From positions 11,670,133-11,734,132 of the forward strand of contig OY743187.1 in assembly GCA_963555705.1 (NCBI GenBank): a DNA stretch of 64,000 nucleotides. Reading direction: 5' to 3'. A model generated the notes under the pieces. It ran no database searches and was not told where the DNA came from. It was given only the letters and a program-made list of their open reading frames with translations. This document shows, one piece after another, positions 48,620 through 58,478 of this stretch. The stretch comes from Ligustrum vulgare. Lineage: Eukaryota; Streptophyta; Magnoliopsida; Lamiales; Oleaceae. Made by a program: the position numbers and the translations under genes. How positions within the stretch are numbered: position 1 is the stretch's first letter; each line of letters begins with the position of its first letter.

Positions 48620-49204
48620 CTTAGATCAAGGTAATAAATTCAGTAATTGGACAAGAGATAGATATATACTTTTGTTATTATCACGGTCATGTGTGAATTC
48701 TTGTGTTCTTGCATCTAGATAAGGAATATTCGGACCTTCTGTAGAGATATGCTGTTGACTTATTTAGGTAGAATTGATTTAAGCTCGATGGGGGAATTTC
48801 AATATACATTAGTGAATTCGGCCGAATGCATATTTAGGAAATAAAACCGAAATTAAAGTTAATTTAATTAGCTTGGTAAAATTGTGAATCCCAACTACTT
48901 TACAGACATTTTTAAAAACAAAACAATTTCACAATTTATTTCTTTAGTTAATTTCGTTAGTTTTGTTTAAAACACAAAACTCTTTCCATTGTTCAAATAA
49001 GGATATGAACTGACGGTTTCGATAATTAATAGCATTCTTCGTGAGACGATAATTCAGACTTGTTTGTCTGCTTTATTACTTTTACGATCCATACACTTCC
49101 GGATATATTTTGCTTTGTAAAATAAAGTGAACAATCACCCGTCCTAATCCCTTACCCATCATCTGATCCTCTTAAGAGAAGAACAGCCACAACAAATTAA
49201 TTAA

Positions 49205-49370
49205 GCCCCCATTTGATACTCATTATTTGAAATAATGTGATTTATAATAATAAATTTATGGAAAATATGTGATTAAATAGTAGAGAATTTTTTGGATTTA
49301 TGCGTAGATTATGTTATAGAATGCGTAGTTCAAAAAAAGAGTTTTTGAATAACAAGTACCAAACAAAGAC
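49205..49370. mobile_element. Tourist-like MITE
   Basis: GCCCCCATTTGATACTCATT at the left is mirrored by AATAACAAGTACCAAACAAAG at the right. TAA is repeated at 49202-49204 and 49371-49373. It is 166 bp long. Confidence 0.75.
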
Positions 49371-49373
49371 TAA

Positions 49374-50003
49374 GTGTCATTCCCAACAAATTCAGAGCCA
49401 CGTTAATTCTTTTCCAACACTCTCCTGTTCATTTTAGATCTCTCAAAACAATATGCAACAATCATAGGCCATGTTATTTGAAGTCTACACCACCCTATTC
49501 CATTTTTAAGTTTATGTAGAATATATCCCAACTACTTAAAATTGTTCAACCCAACCCACGGGTCTTGCTCTAGTACCCTTGAAGAGTACATATTATAGTA
49601 CCTTCAAGACACAAGAATTGACCCCCACCAAATAGTGGACCCCACAACTTGTGGGTGTCCTTCAAGGACACTAGAACATGTTTGCCCGACCTAATAACCT
49701 CTCTTAATAATATAGATGTTTTTGAGATTTGCCCATGCTTACCATAAGCTCTTCCACCCTAACTACTTGGAGGCATAACCTGGATTTACCTTCCCGAACC
49801 AATGGCCTTGGGCGTGGTCGGTTCGGGCCCTCAGGGTGTGGGCTACACCTTTTTTTTTCCAAATTAGAAACATTCAAATACAAAACCTAAACATCATTAT
49901 CAATTTCACATCATGACAAAATTCAAGTTCAATTTATACAAAAAAATCAGAGCAAAAATTACCTGCGTCGATAGAGGAAAGAAAAATGTAATACCCTATC
50001 TAT
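49374..50003. other. Non-coding interval
   Basis: No gene seen. Weakly GC-richer text at 49490-49850 contains no frame with recognisable content. Confidence 0.45.
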
Positions 50004-50011
50004 ATGAAAAT

Positions 50012-52475
50012 TAGGACTCTAAGCAAAAATCGTCAAATCGAGAAATCAAATCGAAACCGTCGGTTTGGTACCACGTGGACCCGTCAATGAAATGGTTTTG
50101 AACCGAACCAAATAGGAAAAAAATGGTTTGATTTAGGTTTAAAAATTTATTTGTGGTTTGAAACAAAACAGGAGCAACGAGAAAATATAAAAATTTGAAA
50201 ATTCGGCTAATATATCAAATTCAATAATAATATGTGTGCTGTAAAAAAAATAGTTATATGTGTATTTTTTTGTTTAATTTCTATTATATTTATTACCCAA
50301 TTAAATATTTACCATACTTCAAAATTCAAATAAATTCAATAATATACATTCAAATATCTGTTCACTGATATCTCGTGATGCAAGATATCCCCGCAAGTGT
50401 ACAGGTCGTGAGAAGTAGTAAAGCGGATCTTAGAGTCCGAATTATCGTCCCACGGAGACTGCTATTAAGTATCGAAATGTGTTAGTTTTTATCTTTATTT
50501 GAACGAGCAAATATGCTCAAGAATTTAAACTAAAACTAGAGAATTATATTAAATAATTAAAATTACGAAATTGTTTTATTTTAAAAGACGATTGTAAAGT
50601 AGTTGGGATTCACGATTTCACCTAGTCAATTAAATCAATTTCAATTTCAGTTTTATTTCTTAGAAATGCATTCGGTCGAAGTCACTAATGTATATTGAAA
50701 TTTCTCTCTCGAGTTTAAATCAATTCTACCTAAATAAGTCAATCTTGTATCTCTACAGAGGGTCCGGATATTCCTTATCTAGATGCATAACATGCAAGAA
50801 TTCATCGCAATAATAACAAGAGTATATCTCTATCTCTCGTTCAATTACTGGATTTATTACCACGTTCTAAGTTATTAACCCACCTCTCGAATTATGAAAA
50901 TAACTCAATAAATCGTGAATTGGTGATCAAGCAATTCAAGTATTAAGAACAATAATAAATCAATACATGCAACAAAACATTAAAACATAAAATTTGAAAT
51001 TAAAATAATATGACTAGGTTACATCGTTCATCCCAACAATTAATTTAGTTACATATCATTAATAAAAAACAAGAACAATAAAAATTAACATTCATTAAAA
51101 ATAATATAAAGAATGAAAATCTTGCACCAAGTTTTGATTCTTCAATTATCTTCAATTCACGCCCCTTTGCGATGCTTGATTCTCCAAGAATTTGATGTTG
51201 AATTCTCTGTTGTGACTCGTTCTTTGGAGAGGCAAAGGTCCAGATCTCGCGCCTCCTAAGTTGTATTTATAGGTTAGGGGGAAAACCTAGGTCAAAAAGC
51301 CCAAAGTCTGTTAGAAAACGCGAGAAAAATCTGAACTGCGACCCAGTCGGATAAGCACGCGATTGCGTGGTGGAAACCCTAGCGATCGCGTGGTAGACAC
51401 TAAAACTCTCAGGTTATAAATTCAAGGCATCTCGCGATCGCACAGTAGACATATGGCGATCGCGTGATTTGAAATTTCCATCTTTTTGCGATCGTGTAAG
51501 TTGGTCTCCGTCTTTTTATTGCCGCCCTGATCCTTAACTTCTGATTGTTGCGATTTAGTCTCTGAACTTTATATTCTTCTCGATTTGCCCGTTTAAGCTC
51601 TCAATTCCTTCAATTGAGTCCTCCAACCTCTGATTCGTTCATTTTGGCACATTGCATCTTTTCGGTTGACGTGACAAACTTATCAATTGCTCGTTTTAGC
51701 TCCAATTAGCATCCAATTGTATCAATTCTCCATTAATTTCTTCATTCTTCATCTTTTGGAATATTTTCTGCAAAGTAACAATTAAACACAAATTAAAGAG
51801 CATATATATTCTTAAAACGACAATAATTTCTTCTAATTTAGACATACAGATAAGTGTATCCGATGAGTGGTTTGAGTTTGTAACATCAGACAATGATAAA
51901 CTTATGTAATTGTTATGTTAATTATATACTCTCTATCCAATTAATAAATCTCTTCTTTTATTGTTGCTGGTTATGCTCTTTATCTAATAAATAAACATCT
52001 TTTAGTTTTTGCTAGATATGATGATAACAGAGATCTTATTGGACATCATGTTAATTTTTTTGGTCTTATAGACTTGTAATGTAACATTGTCTTAAATTTT
52101 ATTTGTAACATCTTAGCCTAATAAGTCAGACAAAATAACTATATTTTAATTTATTGTGATTTCATTTTAATTTAGTTAGTATTTATATTTATAGTAGATC
52201 TATTGAGTTTGCTTAGATTTATTGTCAATAAAATATAAATATATATCGAGATTGATGAACTGGTTATATAAAAGTAAATAGCAAAAAAGAAATATGGTAC
52301 AATTGAATGTTTAAAACGGGACCAAACTGTTTGGCTTAGGTTTAAGTTTTTCTAAAATTATTCTCAAATCATATAAAATGGTTTGGTTTAGGTTTGAGTA
52401 TTTTTTAAACCGATTTCTCTGGTTTGATTTTAAAATTTATCAAAAACGGGTAAAATCGGATTGCTTACACTCCTA
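50012..52475. mobile_element. hAT element carrying a nested solo LTR
   Basis: The left end TAGGACTCTAAGCAA (50012) pairs with the right end TTGCTTACACTCCTA (52475). A perfect octamer ATGAAAAT lies on both sides (50004-50011 and 52476-52483). Subterminal text rich in AACCGAACC and GGTTTGG-TTAGGTTT is typical of hAT ends. There is no transposase. Without the LTR insertion the element is about 0.95 kb. Confidence 0.88.
50376..51890 (-). mobile_element. Solo LTR of the Athila-like family, reverse orientation
   Basis: Read on the minus strand it follows the Athila LTR closely: ACACTTATCTGTATGTCTAAATT, TGGGAGTT-GAT-like spacing, a TATAAAT box near 51270 and the end GGGGATATCTTGCATCA. Decayed GCGATCGC motifs are at 51355-51500. 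The 5' border is unsure (51870-51890) and no target duplication was identified. It is closer to the old LTR at 32638-49118 than to the young element. Confidence 0.8.
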
Positions 52476-52483
52476 ATGAAAAT

Positions 52484-52975
52484 ATTCAACCCGAGTGTAA
52501 ATGAAAATATTCAACCCGAACAGTAAAACTGAACCTTTGGTACTAAACCCACACAAAACCCACATGCAAAAGACACTGCAAAGCATACCCACCAATCCAA
52601 AGCCGTAAAGGGATGTAGGGATTTTCTTGAACGGTGATCAAGAGCACAAAAGCAGACACCAAAAACAGATGCCAGGTTCCATATAACGTCAAGAATTACA
52701 AAGGGTTTTGCATAGTTGCCTCAAATGGTCAAAAATTGGAGTATCAGAACGGATTGGAATTGAATTATAACAATCCTCTAATTACTACATGTCCCAGGTA
52801 GTTTAATTAGACATGCACTCCTACAACATTACATGTTCGAGTGGTATTGGGAGGACTTTATACCATTGGTTGTTGAGTCCCACTAAAATTGAAATTGAGA
52901 ATAAGGGTTAAAAATTAAAGGAATCAATTGTCCAATCAAAATTGGTGATAGCTATTTATCAATTGTCCGAGTGGT
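52484..52975. other. Non-coding interval
   Basis: It starts with a 24-bp tandem repeat (ATGAAAATATTCAACCCGA twice), whose first copy supplies the hAT target duplication. Nothing else is recognised. Confidence 0.5.
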
Positions 52976-53384
52976 CAGTGGCGGACGCTGACTTTTTATA
53001 GTATTGGGGCACGATTTTTGTTTTTGTCGACGGCCTGTACGAGGGTGCCCTCAAAAAAATTTTTTTTAGGAAGAAGACCGAAAAATGAAAAAGTACTTGA
53101 AATTTTATTAACATTTGTTCTCTACGCGTTTTCATACTTTGATAACATTCCATAATTACATCGTTCTCAATATTTGCTACATCAAATTTAAGATTGTCAC
53201 TTTTAACATTCCCAACATTATCCCGACGTTGAAGCATATCTTTAATTTCAACATCAGTTTCTTCAATATTTTCATTTCTAACTTCATTTTCATTACTTTG
53301 CTTATCAGAAGAAAACGTGGATTTAAGCTTAAAATATTTTTCCAAAACTGATACAACCAAACAAATAAATAATTGTAAACACAT
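52976..53384 (-). pseudogene. Possible end of a CAGTGGCGGA-type hAT element with an N-terminal transposase scrap
   Basis: CAGTGGCGGACGCTGAC at 52976 resembles the terminal repeat of plant hAT elements that encode TTF/ZMYM1-like transposases. The minus-strand frame from 53384 encodes EKYFKLKSTFSSDKQ followed by SNENE and an acidic stretch, reminiscent of the short N-terminus of those proteins, then runs through the terminus. No zinc finger or core is present, and I found no opposite end. This is an internally deleted remnant at best. Confidence 0.3.
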
Positions 53385-53511
53385 ATAGCCTTAAAATCTC
53401 AAATAATCTAATATAATTTTAGGGAATCAGGTAATGACTATGTTCAAAAATCAACTGAAAAAAAGAGGTCGAATTTTTATACCGTTATGTGCATGAGAAC
53501 AAAACTAAACT

Positions 53512-53541
53512 TTGCCTTGCATGAGAAATCATGCAAGGCAA
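53512..53541. repeat. Perfect 13-bp hairpin
   Basis: TTGCCTTGCATGA, loop GAAA, TCATGCAAGGCAA. The stem is perfect and stands in otherwise unassigned DNA. Confidence 0.9.
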
Positions 53542-53599
53542 TGCTCCTTTAGCACGCAAGGTCGCGGCAGGCACGCTATGTATTATTTTTTTTATTATA

Positions 53600-54370
53600 T
53601 ATATATTTTTGTCTTTTATCGTAATATTTGCCTATAAATTCATAGTTGATATACACTTTGTTGACCACAAAATTCGGCTGGAATTTGGACCAACAAGTCT
53701 CAGCTCTTCCCTCTTGAACACGTGGATCTCCTGCGCACCGTAACAAACAATCAGTTTGCAAAGGGGGCAGAGGTGGCTCCCGTTTGCACTCTGATGCCAA
53801 AGTCAGTGCTCATTTCAAGCAAATATAAATTGAGTGCGTGAAATATAAGTTTGTAAAAGAGAGAAAATGGAGTGAGAGTTAAAATATTCAATTAAGAGAG
53901 TGAAAATGCTAACCCTTTCCTTGGAGGCAAGTGTGCTCTATTTATAGAATGAGTAATTCTCTTAGATTGTGACATGTGTTATGCTTTACACATGGCAAGA
54001 TCTTAACTATTCATGAGGTAAATCATTTCTTCGGCTATAATCATTACTACATGTCATATGGATAAAGTAACCATCAAATCCCTTTAAAGATGTTGTCACA
54101 TCAAGCTATATTGTCACGTTTCCAGGATACTCACTTCGGCTTAGGAGTACCTCGACATAAGGGTACCACGACATAACATTAGCCCGGTATAGGGGTACCT
54201 CGGCATATTATCACCCCGACATAGGGGTACATCGGCATAGCATCACCCCGACATAGGGGTACCTCGACATGTAAGAGTCCAACAAGTTTGGTATCCACAG
54301 TTTGGACTGTAGGTCATGATTAGGTGAATGAATGTTTTTTGGATCCCCTGTTGGGCCCATATAAATGACG
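53600..54370 (-). other. LTR-like repeat region with reverse TATA box
   Basis: On the minus strand a CTATAAATAG box lies at 53946-53937. It is followed by leader-like text down to GGAGCCACCTCTGCC near 53775. This resembles an LTR or gene promoter in reverse, but no second copy, primer site or frame was seen. Confidence 0.3.
54127..54275. repeat. About 32-bp degenerate tandem repeat
   Basis: CACCCCGACATAGGGGTACC with linkers TCGGCATAGCAT recurs about four times. The last two copies are almost identical and the earlier ones are diverged (CTTAGGAGTACC, ATAAGGGTACC). Each unit contains a CCCC..GGGG mini-hairpin. Confidence 0.85.
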
Positions 54371-54637
54371 TGTCATGTAAAATTAGTTATGGTCGTAACA
54401 CACTTCATTCACTTACTCAAGAAAATACAGAAAAATTTCGCAACTCAGTAATTTCTTATTTTCAGAGACTTGTTTGTATCTCTTGTTGTTGAAATCTTTG
54501 ATAAGTTATTTTTCTTTATTTAAAAAGAAAAGCAAATATATAATTATTAAATGTATTGTGTTATTTATAAATTTAAGTTTTTAATTTGTTTAATTTTGTA
54601 ACTTGGTATTTTATTTTATTTTTTTACAGTAAGTTTT

Positions 54638-54727
54638 GCTCGTTTTAGTGTTTGAATTACTTTATGAACTAATATTTAGGACGCTCGTTTTAGTGTTTGA
54701 ATTACTTTGTGAACTAATATTTAGGAC
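54638..54727. repeat. 45-bp tandem duplication
   Basis: GCTCGTTTTAGTGTTTGAAT through AATATTTAGGAC occurs twice head to tail (54638-54682 and 54683-54727) with one substitution. Confidence 0.95.
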
Positions 54728-54759
54728 TGGAAGGGGATGATAATGTATTTATTTTACAA

Positions 54760-54879
54760 GTGAATGTTGGCACAATTCCAAATTTCGAGCAAAAATTTCA
54801 AACGCTTGACGATGTTTACAATTTCAGATGATGCATATTTATACAAAAGACAATTTTCTTGTTGTTCCAAGAGGAATTA
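54760..54879 (+). pseudogene. FAR1-related (FRS) gene fragment, N-terminal piece
   Basis: The frame from 54760 reads GTIPNFEQKFQTLDDVYNF. This resembles the start of the FAR1 DNA-binding domain in FAR1-related proteins (P..GM.F.TLEDAY.FY). It then reads in a shifted frame TKDNFLVVPRGI up to the CRM-like LTR. FRS proteins derive from Mutator-like transposases. The matching C-terminal piece lies beyond the retrotransposon at 61664. Confidence 0.45.
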
Positions 54880-55649
54880 TGATGAGAATCCAGGGAGTCA
54901 TTCGAGTCAAAGTCAAACAGGTCAACCATTTATCAGAATACCGGTGGGGCCCATGACAAGATCCAAGGCTAAAGAGGTCCAAGAGTCGATGGCGGGACTC
55001 ATTTTCAAGATCCGAAATCAAGTCCACATGGAAGAGAGCAAGATCGAGGTCAATTGCCTAAGTTTTGAAGTTCAGGACATTTCGGTCGACCGAAATGTCC
55101 TCCGGTCGACCGAAACTCTGCAAGATTTTGAGGCATAGCTTCAAGCAGGATCGGCCGACCTTTGTACAACCGAAACTGCCAATTCGGTCGACCAGGTGTT
55201 CGACCGAAATAGTTTCGGTCGACCATTTCGGTCGACCGAAAGTCCCCAGAATAGAATAGCGGGGTTTTTTGTGCAATTTTGCAAACTTTCTTTTCTTTCA
55301 ATTTGTATATCTTCTTGTAAAGCCTCAAACCCTAGTTAGTTTTTGGAACATTGAAGAGCACTCCTTGAGAGTTTTGAGAGGTAAAAATCCTTTCTTTATC
55401 TTGTAACATTTTCTTGGAATTTATTTCAACTTATATATTGAGGGTTTGTTCTTGTGTGTTTGTTGATATTTATTCCACAAGTCTTGGTATTTGTCTTAAT
55501 CTCTCCATTGGGCTAGGGTTAACTTTCCTTAGAATTTTGGTTAGGTTAAACTTGTGTCAAGATTTCTCATTTATTACCTATTTTAGCTTTCTTGGGTTGA
55601 TACATTATTGTTGTGGGAATTTTTGGTTTAATCACCAAAGGGGTTCGCA
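54880..55649 (+). repeat. 5' LTR of the CRM-like element
   Basis: 770 bp, TGATGAGAATCC..GGGTTCGCA. It contains a copy of the last codons of pol, which is why a reading frame runs through its start. 55076-55245 holds several GGTCGACC palindromes. Confidence 0.9.
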
Positions 55650-55654
55650 TCATT

Positions 55655-55666
55655 TGGTATCAGAGC
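55655..55666 (+). other. Primer-binding site, initiator tRNA-Met
   Basis: TGGTATCAGAGC lies five bases after the LTR and complements the 3' end of plant initiator tRNA-Met. Confidence 0.9.
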
Positions 55667-56301
55667 TTGAATCTAAAATTGGTAATCCTATCTTTACATT
55701 TATTGTTGTTGTTCTTGATAGTCAAAAAAACAAAAAAACGAAAATTACAAAAAAAATTGGGGGAAATTAGTTGCCCATGAATATTTCATGATTCCTACAT
55801 AGTGGGCATTGTTGTTATCATCAATTTGAAAGTTTCTTGGGGATACATTTGAACAAACACTTGAAAATTCCAAACTATTCAAGTTGCATCCTAAGTGTTT
55901 GACAAAATGTTTCAAAGAGTGTTTCCATATTGAATCCTACATTTCAATTACCAAACACATTCCTATTTGAATTCCTTGTGTCTTACATCGAGTTATTGTG
56001 TCTATACCCTTGAAAATCATTGATCAATTTCAAATCCTTACTTCCTTGTATAATGGCAAGTAACTAAATTTTACTTGCGATTGTGTCAATCCTTCCCTTT
56101 GCTTCCTTTGTTATTTGTGGAAATTGTGCTACACAAGAGTTGAATTCTCAATTTAGTTGAATTACGTTCCTTGGAAAGTTTGGGTAAGAAAGTGAGGAGT
56201 GGTAAAAGGCAAGAGTGGTGAGCTCATTAGAGGGAAAAAGCCTAATTGAGTGAAACACGAGTGAAAAATATTTTGTGAGGACACTTGCACACTTACACTC
56301 C

Positions 56302-57420
56302 ATGGCTAATGCACATACTTCCAGTGGACAAGATTCTAATGCACAAACTCAAGAGTTGAGGGATATGATACAAGCTCTCACGGTTACTATGGCAGACATG
56401 GGGGGAAGGTTGGAGGGTAGATTAGCAAGGTTGGAGACTAGGAGGGAAGTTCCACCTCCAAGGGATGATAATGTTAGGAGGGGTGATAGGAGAAAGCCTA
56501 GAGATGAGTATGAGGATGATGATGAATTGGAGAGTGAAGGGGGTAGTGACCAAAATTGGAACATGGATAGGAATAGAGGAGGTAGGAATGTGAGGGGAGT
56601 AGGCCGAGGACATGGGAGGAACCCTAGGGGTAGGGATGGAGTGGATGGTAATCTTGGTAGTATTAAGATGAAAATTCCTTCTTTCCATGGGAAGAGTGAT
56701 CCGGATGCCTATTTAGAATGGGAGAGGAAGATGGAATTGATAATTGAATGTCATAGGTACTTCGAGGATAAAAAGGTTAAGTTAGCGGTAGTGGAGTTTA
56801 CCGACTATGCCTTAGCTTGGTGGGATAATTTATTACTCACTAGGAGAAGGAATTTCGAGGGTAGTGTGGATACTTGGGATGAGTTGAAGAGCCTTATGAG
56901 AAAAAGATTTGTACCAAGTCACTACTATAGGGGGCTCTATCAAAGACTACAAACCCTTACTCAAGGAACAAAGGGTGTTGAAGATTATTATAAGGAGTTG
57001 GAGAAAGCTTTGATGAGGGCCGACATAGAGGAGGATAGAGAAGCCACTATGGCTCGTTTTATGAGTGGGTTGAATAGGGAGATAGCCAATGTGGTTGAAT
57101 TACACCATTATGTGGAGATGGAGGAGTTGGTCCACATGGCTATTAAAGTGGAGGCTCAATTGAAGAAGAATGAGCAATTTAAAAGAAAGGGACAAGAAAA
57201 ATTCTTGGGGGTCCTAGTTCCAATTGGAAGTCTAAGTGGGGGAGTGAAAGGGTTGATAAGGCACCACTTAAGGACAATATTGAAACCTCCAAGGGAAAGG
57301 AAGTTGGCTTCGTCAGGGATAAACCAAAGGTTGTTCCTACCACTTCTAGGAGTCGGGATATAGAATGCTTCAAGTGTAGAGGGCGGGGGCATTATGCTCG
57401 AGAGTGCCCTAACAATAGGG
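56302..57420 (+). pseudogene. gag: CRM-like gag with frameshift
   Basis: Gag builds the particle shell. The first ATG in frame is at 56302 (MANAHTSSGQD). An Arg/Gly/Asp-rich N-terminal part is followed by the gag domain (DPDAYLEWERKMELI, EFTDYALAWWDNLL, RFMSGLNREIANVVEL). Around 57190-57215 the reading frame changes. The original frame runs into meaningless sequence and stops at 57361-57363. The shifted frame carries a Ser/Lys-rich linker and an intact CCHC zinc knuckle (CFKCRGRGHYARECP) at about 57366-57410 and leads directly into pol. One small indel therefore separates the RNA-binding knuckle from the rest of gag. Confidence 0.88.
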
Positions 57421-58478
57421 TGATGATTATCAAAAATGGGGAGTGGTACTCGGAAGATGAAGAGGACGAAGAGGGGGTGCCATGTAGAGGAGATAGTGAT
57501 GACGAGGAAGAAGAGGTGGAGGGAATTGTTAGTCCACCCAAGTCTTTAGTCACCATTAGGTCTCTCAACACCCAAGCTAAGGTTGATGATGCGGCTAAGC
57601 AAAGGGAGAATATCTTCCATACTAGGTGTCTTGTGAAGGACAAAGCGTGTAGTCTCATCATTGATGGGGAAAGTTGCACCAATGTAGTTAGCACTAGTAT
57701 GGTCGAGAGGTTGGGATTACCTTTAATGCCACATCCTAATCCTTATAAGTTGCAATGGTTGAGTGATTATGGTGAGTTGAAAGTAAGCAAGCAAGTACTA
57801 CTTATTTTCAACATAGGGACCTATGAGGATCAAGTACTATGTGATGTGGTGCCCATGCAAGCTACACATATATTATTGGGGAGACCATGACAATATGATA
57901 GGAGGGTATTGCATGATGGTGGGAAAAATTGGTATAGTTTCCAAATGAATGGAAAACCCATGACACTCCTACCTTTGAGTCCGGAAGAAGTTTACAAGGA
58001 CCAATTGAAACTCAAGAAGGAGGAGGAGGAAGAAAAAGAAAGAAGAAAGAAAAAGATGGAGTTGAGTGAGGGACAAAAGGAAAGTGAAAAAAAAAGAGGG
58101 GAAAAAAATAGTGAGAAAAAAAATGAGGGGATGCAAGAAAAAAGAAAAAGAGCAAAAGAGATTGAGAAAAGAATGAATTTTTATGCTAGTAAAGGTGATG
58201 TGGAGAGAGCTTTAAAAGAAAATCATTCTATTCTTTTGATGGTATATAAGGAGTCCCTCCTTACACTTGACGACCCTCACACTTCCCTCCCCACTTTAGC
58301 TACTTCTTTGTTGCAGGAGTTCGAGGATGTCTTCCCGGAGGAGATACCTAGTGGGCTTCCACCCATTAGAGGCATCGAACATCAAATTGATTTCATCCCC
58401 AGAGCCGTCATTCCAAATAGACCGACATACCGAAGCAACCCGGAGCAGACCAAGGAACTCCAAAAATAAGTTGAGGAG
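57420..58478 (+). pseudogene. pol: CRM-like protease and linker, two premature stops
   Basis: This stretch continues the frame after the zinc knuckle. The protease region includes CSLIIDGESCTNVVS (the DG-SCTN form typical of chromoviruses) and ATHILLGRP. The next codon, tryptophan in relatives, is TGA (57888-57890). The frame resumes as QYDRRVLHDG and a Lys/Glu-rich linker, then IPSGLPPIRGIEHQIDF, which leads into reverse transcriptase. A second stop, TAA at 58467-58469, replaces the glutamine of the LQKQVEEL-type motif. Both stops are single-base changes. Confidence 0.88.

Larger units (their letters stand above)
32638..49118 (+). mobile_element. Old Athila-family LTR, now in five pieces
   Basis: The pieces 32638-32710, 45693-46431, 48073-48265 and 48628 to about 49118 read in order as one LTR related to that of the full Athila-like element and to the reverse LTR at 50376. 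It starts TGATCACTTATAAG. The middle has GTGTGTTTATTAGTTTACATTTTAG, GACCCATTGAAG and decayed CACGCGATTG motifs. The end has ACACTTCCGGATATATTTTGC. Later insertions separate the pieces: a copia-type solo LTR, the full Athila-like element, a Mutator-like fold-back and a hAT MITE. The outer borders are approximate and no target duplication could be read. Confidence 0.7.

Noticed and set aside
54764..55138. Independent 124-codon gene
   Set aside because: Most of it is the 5' LTR copy of the CRM-like pol tail joined by chance to FRS-like flank.
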